From contig NC_135712.1 in the NCBI RefSeq assembly GCF_964656455.1, positions 99,114,294 to 99,178,293 on the forward strand: DNA of 64,000 nt, in the 5' to 3' direction. The notes below the pieces were generated by a model. The model saw only the letters and a program-made list of their open reading frames with translations. It was not told where the DNA came from and ran no database searches. The position numbers were made by a program, and so were the translations under genes. Below are positions 58,476-64,000 of this stretch, one piece after another. Source of the DNA: Halichoerus grypus. Its lineage: Eukaryota > Chordata > Mammalia > Carnivora > Phocidae. Position 1 is the first letter of the stretch; every line of letters begins with the position of its first letter.

Positions 58476-59366
58476 GCAGAAGAGTATAAGTGATTATGAA
58501 ATTGACAGTATCTGATAGTAAAAGTTAAAAAAAAAGTGAGTATTATTTGTCCTAAAAAAGTACTTGTAATGTTCTCCATGGAAAGAAGCAAGGAGTGAGG
58601 ATGAATCTTTCTTGGAAAATTATTTTGTTGCTCTGTCACATGACATTGGCATAAAATAGAAACAATAAGAACTAAAATATTGGAAGTCCCCATGATCTTC
58701 CCACATTAAAAATCAATATGTTGGTAGACTCTCACTTTAGGTTAACCAACTCATCTTGATTTGCCAAGTATCTTCTGGCTGTAGCACTGATAGTCCAACA
58801 TCCTGAGAACTTCACAAATCCCAGGCAAATAGGGACAGTTCATCACCCTCTCTTCAGAGTCAAAGGGAACAAACATTGGCTATGTGCCACTTGCTGGTAA
58901 GAAGCACTATGAAGCCATTAAGATGTTTGCATCTGTTACCAAATTTTCTGGATGTTTACCTATATTTTTCATTTTAGAAACAAATTTGGTGAGACCTCTG
59001 CTATAGCACAGAACAGAGTAAACTGTGAACCCCTACCCCCCCAAAAAACTAGAAAAGCCGCATTAAGAAAATCTGTTTAAAGACAGAGAAATACTGAAGC
59101 CTCTGATAGAGAGGGGCCCAATTTCTGGTGAAGAGATTATGCCAGAAAACTGAAATGACATTCTGAAGTAACTTGTTTTCCACATGGGTACTTGTCAATC
59201 TGGGCCTAAAACACAGCAAAGGGTCTCTGCTAAGTATACAGAAATCAGAAAGATACAGGTATTTATTTGGTGCTAGTGTACAAAATTATAGAATGAAGGC
59301 CAAAATCCTGCTGAGAAGAAAGATGTAGAAAATTGAGTCTAATAATCAAACTACCCACCTCTCTAG
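58476..59366. other. Mostly unique stretch, possible old repeat at 58.75-58.9 kb
   Basis: 58770-58860 ('agcactgatagtccaacatc', 'caggcaaatagggacagttc') resembles a common mammalian repeat I cannot name. No gene recognised. Confidence 0.45.
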
Positions 59367-59424
<58 letters not shown>

Positions 59425-59425
59425 A
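59367..59425. repeat. (AC)27 microsatellite
   Basis: AC units run perfectly from 59369 to 59422. With ATAC before and GTA after, alternating purine-pyrimidine sequence extends from 59367 to 59425. The threonine/histidine and cysteine/valine frames on either strand are repeat translations. Confidence 0.95.
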
Positions 59426-60738
59426 GGATTAGATCTCAAGAAAAACAAGCAGAATGCCTCTGGAAAACAGAGTAGCACTCCCGCAATCCCACTGTGTCAA
59501 AGAGGGAAGGATTAGAGACGAGAACCCTCCACTTCAGGGGCTGGAAGGGTATGCATTAGTAGACTCATCAGAGATAGACACAGTCTAACCCAATATGAGA
59601 GATGCATGGAGAAATGTCTCCCAACAACCATTTTAGAATACAGCAATAAATGCTGGATGCTATATCCACAGAGAGGTGGTTCAGTCCAATAAAGACCAAG
59701 CAATTTGCAATTTAGTCAGGAAGATAAACACATTTTGAGAACCCTAAGAAAGTTTACCTATAATTGAGGTGTACTTTTTCTCTTCCTGTCTAGAGTTTAG
59801 ATGACTTCCTAATTTATAACAGCTATGTATGTAGAATAATGTGAACTCAACACACTGAATCCTAGTGTAAAATGCTACATAGCCTTGTTAACCCTAGAGC
59901 ACTCATATTTGGAAAAGTTCTCTTTTGTTTTTCTGCCTATTGCACGGGGCATTAATTTTCTTTCAATAAATTTCTGTGAGATTTATGTTTGAACTGAAAA
60001 TTCTGCTGTGGGCAAAAGATTTAGTTTACACTGAGGTGGTATTCATTACTCCTTAGATTGTGGACCATCATTCTGTGCTCACTTATGGGCTAGGTTAAAA
60101 AAAAATCTTTTCACAGATAATAAGTTCATTACTACAAATAGCAAAATTAGTCCCAAGTTACCTAAAGTTTCTATTTTTTTAAATGTGCTACTTGTAGTAC
60201 TTTTTATAAAAGTGTGCTGTAAAATAGTGTTTACTTACCCTCTGATTAATTCAATTAAATATTTATGAGCAAATTCTATGTATCAGAAACTTTTTAAGAA
60301 TGGTTTCCATTTTCAACAAAATCATTTATATAATGATGATCACTGCTTTGTTGCAACCCCTTCTGCCAATCAATAACTGAAGCCAGCACTGTTCCTTCAT
60401 AATGTGTGTTTTCATTTCCTCTCTTTCCCCCTCACTGTCTGACTCTTTCTGTCTCTCTCTTTTGGAACATGTCCCTTCCTCAGGCCTACTGACACCTAGC
60501 CTCATGACGTCCTAAAAAAATCAAAGTACTCTCTAAAACAAATGTTATGATGAGATACATCATAACATTGAAAGACAACAAGAAAACCAGATCCAACTGG
60601 TCTCATAGGAAAAAAAATGGTTTGAAAGCAAAAGTGAAACAAATTGCTTGTTACCTCATCATCCATGGTGAAATGAGCTGTTGCTTCAGTGTACCCACCT
60701 CAGGGCCCGAGGAATTGTTTCTCTTTCAATTGGGAATT
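59426..60738. other. Unique stretch
   Basis: No gene or repeat recognised. A 75-codon frame at 60547-60774 runs into the tRNA fragment and is not called. Confidence 0.5.
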
Positions 60739-60802
60739 CAGAACTGGATGAAAGGGGGTATAGCTCAGGGGTAGAGCATTTGACTGCAGAACTGGATGAA
60801 AG
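60739..60802 (+). pseudogene. Retrotransposed 5' half of tRNA-Cys(GCA), tailless
   Basis: GGGGGTATAGCTCAGGGG at 60754 begins a copy of the tRNA-Cys acceptor 5' strand. It continues through the D arm (…GTAGAGCA), the 5' anticodon stem (TTTGA) and into the anticodon loop (CTGCAGA), then stops. The 3' half is absent. CAGAACTGGATGAAAG is repeated perfectly at 60739-60754 and 60787-60802, so the insert proper is 60755-60786 plus bases shared with the target. There is no A-tail. A whole tRNA gene is ruled out; this is a dead copy of a tRNA half. Confidence 0.9.
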
Positions 60803-61619
60803 CGTCTGCCTGTGACACATATTAACCAAAAAGATATTTCAGTAGTGACTTTTTGTTAAAAGTTGTATGACAATTTAAGCACCAGAAATAAATAGCTTAG
60901 TGTCTTGAAGCAATTGCTGTAATTTTTTTCCCTGTCTCTCAGAGATTGTTTTTAAAGACAACAATTCATAACTAGAACAAGCATCGCTTGAACTGTAGTC
61001 GATATCAACTAAGATGATTATTTGCATCAAATCTCTATAAAACTATAACTCATCAGTTTAAGACCATTGATCTGTCAACAATCATTTTCCATGGAATCGC
61101 AACTGTGTCTTTATAAATGTGTAAAATGTAATAATTATACAATTTCCAGAAATATTTCAAAAATAAAACCATCCTGGAAACATAAATGATACAATATTAT
61201 CATATTAGCATAAACCCTTGAGAAAAGTTTCAAAATATTGTACTTTTTTGATATTTGAAAGTTATCTAGAGAACATTATTATTTTGCTTTTAACACTTTC
61301 TACTTGACTTCCATGTTAAATATAATATTCAAATAAAATTGGTCTTTACGAATGTCCCACTTTAAAGTATACATCAATTGGGAGAATGTTTGCTAAACAC
61401 AAAACCATACCAGGATGCAAATGTCATAAACTTTTAAGTGCTTTTAAGTAACATTTTCTAAACCATCCAGATAATTGCAGAAGATATAATTTATGTCCAA
61501 CAAAATTGTTTTTAAATAGACATATAACATATACATAAGTATGAAATAATGAGACTTTGTTGCTATTAAATAGTATCAAACTTACTGTTTGATTATTAGT
61601 CATTATTCTGACCCACAAT
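60803..61619. other. Unique AT-rich stretch
   Basis: No gene or repeat recognised. The 64-codon minus frame at 61424-61618 has no family resemblance. Confidence 0.5.
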
Positions 61620-62280
61620 TCTCTTCTACAATTGGTGCTGGTGGGGAGGTGCCCTCTTTTCTACTCATTGTAGTTTATCTTTCTAGACCGCTTTCCATCC
61701 ACCCGTCTTAGAATACTTTGACTCTCTCCTCATAAGACTATACAATCGATGATTTCTCCTTGTTGTAGTTATCTATTGATTCTTGAGTTACCACCTAGAA
61801 TTCCTTGCAGGCTTCTCTGTTGCTATTTTAAACATTATTCCTGTTGTATATCTCGGGGATTTTCAGATCCACAAAGATAGTCCTTTCAGTAACTGTCACC
61901 TCAGTTTCATGATTATCTCTCTTCCAAATACTACTCACACTTTTCTAAACTACTCATCCTATGATTATTCATTTTTCTTATAATTTCACCAAATTTTATC
62001 TCCTTCATCAACTAAATTTCCAGCACTCAACTCTTTACTAATATTTTCTAAATTTCAAGTCATTCTCAAATCACTGTACCCTGACTCCAAAAAACTTGTT
62101 ACTTTACTAAGACTTTTACCCATTGGTCTTCTTTAACTTTTTTATTGTTTCTATCTAATATCTTCTTTTACCATTCTTTCCAGCCTAAATGCTATGGGGA
62201 ATCATTAGCAGAATCATTAAAATTACTTATTTGCATCACTTCTTTTACACTTTCAACTGAATTCTACTTCTATGCTTGGC
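61620..62280 (+). mobile_element. Possible L2-like LINE interior
   Basis: The 66-codon frame at 61783-61983 contains YLGDFQIHKDSPFSN, reminiscent of the LGDFNIHVD-type endonuclease motif of L2/CR1 LINEs. The surrounding CT-rich sequence has a similar texture. The similarity is short, so this is tentative. Confidence 0.4.
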
Positions 62281-62689
62281 AACTCCACAACACTATGAAT
62301 TGGGGGAAGGAGGGCATAGTTTAGTCCGTAACATCCACTGTTGGAATTAGAGATTTTCCTTTCCAATACTTCATGTTTATCAAAGATGTAGAGTTTCTTA
62401 AGTACTTAAAATGAGACTTTGGGGCATTTTAGAGTTAATATGGTGGAAGAGGTTATTTTACTTTTGAAAACAAAATACAAACATAGTTCATATGCTTAAT
62501 TTTTTTTTGTTGGTGCAAATTTGTGTCAAATATGCTTATAAGATGGGCAGTTGAGACTCTACACTACATACAATTTTTAGTGTTATAAACATAATATGAA
62601 ATTAATATTTAATGACATCAGAAGTGCAAATCATGACTTTAAAAGTTAGATGAGAATTATAGAAATGGATGACATGAAAAGTTTATTGA
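62281..62689. other. Unique AT-rich stretch
   Basis: No gene or repeat recognised before the L1 fragment begins. Confidence 0.5.
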
Positions 62690-64000
62690 TTAAGTTGATC
62701 ATTATAAGCAACATTACTCTAATACCAAACTTAGACAAAGCATTACAGGTCAATATTTCCCATTAACATAGATACAAATATTCTTAACAATGTTTACTTG
62801 GATTCTTAATCCAATGATATATGAAAAGTTAAATACATCATTAAAAGTGGATTTTATCCTAGGAATACAATGTTACATTAGCATTAAAAATAAATGTAGT
62901 TCTCCATATTAACAGACTAAAAAAAGGGGGGGGGCATGTGGTCATCTCAGTAGAAACAGAAAACATTTGAAATTAGCTAACATCTTCTTTTTTTCCAAAG
63001 ATTTTAGTTATTTTTTGACAGAGAGAGAGACAGCGAGAGAGGGAACACAAGCAGGGGGAGTGGGAGAGGGAGAAGCAGACTTCTCACGGAGCAGGGAGCC
63101 CGATACGGGGCTCGATACCAGGACCCTGAGATCATGACCTGAGCTGAAGGCAGATGCTTAACGACTGAGCCACCCAGGCACCCCTAGCTAACATCCTTTA
63201 TTGGAAATTAAAAAAATATATATCTGCCAACAAGAAATAGAGGAAATTTCCTGCACTTGATAAAGAGCATCTATGAAAACTAGATCTAGTAAAATTCTTT
63301 CTCTCTAAGATCAGGAGCAAAGTAAGAATGCCCTGTGTCACCATTTACATTCAACATCATACTGAAGATTTTCATCAGGGCAATTAACTATCTAAATAAA
63401 TAAATGTAATCTAGATTGCAAAGGAGGAAATAAAATTGTCTTTATTTGGAGAAGATGTACAATGACTGTGTACATAGAACATCCTATGGAATGTGCAAAA
63501 AATGCTGCTAGGATTAATAAGTGAATTAGTAAGTTGCAGGATACTATACTGATATAGAAAATCAACTGTATTTCTATACACAAGTAAGAACAATTTGGTC
63601 TTGAAAAAATGCAGTATCATAAAAATATGGAATATTTTGGAATAAATCAAATAAATTTGTATAAGAACTATACACTATGACTACAAAGCTAAGAAAAACT
63701 GAGAAAAATGGACAGGTACTTAAATACAAGTACTTAAATAAATGGAGATATACACAAGGTCCATTGGTTTAGAGACACAATATTGCTAAGATATTAATTC
63801 TTCCCATATTCATCTACAGAGTCAATATAATCCCACCAAACTTCAAGAAAGTTTTTTTTTAACTTGACAAGTTAATCTAGAATTTATATGAAAATGCAAA
63901 GAACTTTGATGAGCCAAAATAAATCTGAATAATACATTTGGAACTATCCACAATTTCAAGATTTATTATAAAACTACACTAATCAAGAATGAAATCTTGC
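62690..64000 (+). mobile_element. Decayed L1M ORF2 fragment, sense, runs off the window
   Basis: Landmarks in sense order: 'acaggtcaatatttcccatt', 'attttatcctaggaatacaa', 'gtggtcatctcagtagaaac', then after a SINE 'atctagattgcaaaggagga', 'tgtatttctatacacaagta' and 'acactaatcaagaatgaaat'. This covers the reverse transcriptase region. At 63443-63457 the FADD catalytic motif reads F-G-E-D by translation, so it is altered. Many stops. A run of 7 A and 9 G lies at 62919-62934. Confidence 0.8.
62985..63184 (-). mobile_element. Carnivore SINE, antisense, nested in L1M
   Basis: TAGCTAACATC is repeated at 62974-62984 and 63185-63195. The body ends GAGCCACCCAGGCACCCC, with a B-type GAGAGAGGGAACACAAGCAG segment. 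It splits the L1 ORF2 region. Confidence 0.96.

Noticed and set aside
59263..59515. Cysteine/valine and threonine/histidine-rich frames
   Set aside because: They are translations of the (AC)27 microsatellite on the two strands; the same applies at 30.0 and 37.5 kb.
60754..60790. Functional tRNA-Cys gene
   Set aside because: Only the 5' half to the anticodon loop is present. The 3' anticodon strand, variable loop, T arm and acceptor 3' strand are missing.
1..64000. CRISPR array, operon, phage or other prokaryotic features
   Set aside because: No regularly spaced repeats and no dense coding. SINEs, L1s, MIR and MLT1 sequence establish a mammalian nuclear genome.

Overview
This window looks like nuclear DNA from a carnivoran mammal. 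The main evidence is 26 copies of a tRNA-Lys-derived carnivore SINE. These begin with a GGGCGCCTGGGTGGCTCAG-type head and end with a CT-rich region, (AAAT)n and AAATCTTTAAAA; 12 lie on the plus strand and 14 on the minus strand. The head and tail variants resemble those I know from arctoid caniforms (bears, pinnipeds, mustelids) rather than dog or cat, so a bear or pinniped is my best guess. Young carnivore-type L1 3' ends support this. The DNA is AT-rich. I see no CpG island and no confirmed protein-coding exon. Nearly all long open frames are translations of L1, SINE or microsatellite sequence. The window is best read as a gene desert or the inside of a very large intron.

Layout. 1-7.8 kb: mostly unique AT-rich DNA with one SINE, two L2 fragments and an L1M 3' end. 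7.8-9.1 kb: a cluster of four SINEs. 9-16.3 kb: unique DNA, two short L1 3' ends, one SINE and a 1.9 kb less AT-rich block I cannot classify. 16.3-18.9 kb: an ancient L1M 3' UTR split by a young L1 whose 5' part is inverted (twin priming), with a matching 17 bp target-site duplication. 19-31 kb: an L1M fragment, SINEs, MIR, a hAT-like MER element, TG/CA/TA low-complexity tracts and one weak candidate exon. 31-39.9 kb: L1M fragments, paired SINEs, and an L1 3' end with an internal 45 bp duplication. 41.3-46.1 kb: an ancient antisense L1M stack interrupted by an MLT1 LTR fragment, another old repeat and SINEs. 46-62.6 kb: long low-repeat stretches with SINEs, an L1/HAL1 ORF1-like fragment, MIR, a long (CA)n, and a 5'-half tRNA-Cys retrocopy. 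62.7-64 kb: a decayed L1 ORF2 fragment that runs off the end.

The sequence therefore records layers of retrotransposition rather than a gene system. Points most worth a second look are the tailless tRNA-Cys 5'-half insertion (60739-60802), the twin-primed L1 with target-like filler at its inversion junction (16669-18834), the L1 3' end copied twice within one insertion (35244-35437), a 94 bp unbroken alternating purine-pyrimidine tract (30044-30137), a symmetrical pair of perfect AP-1 motifs in repeat-poor DNA (56003-56022), and a weak candidate terminal exon (25336-25421). I found no convincing undescribed multi-gene system. Repeat family names were assigned by eye without a database and are firm at class level only.
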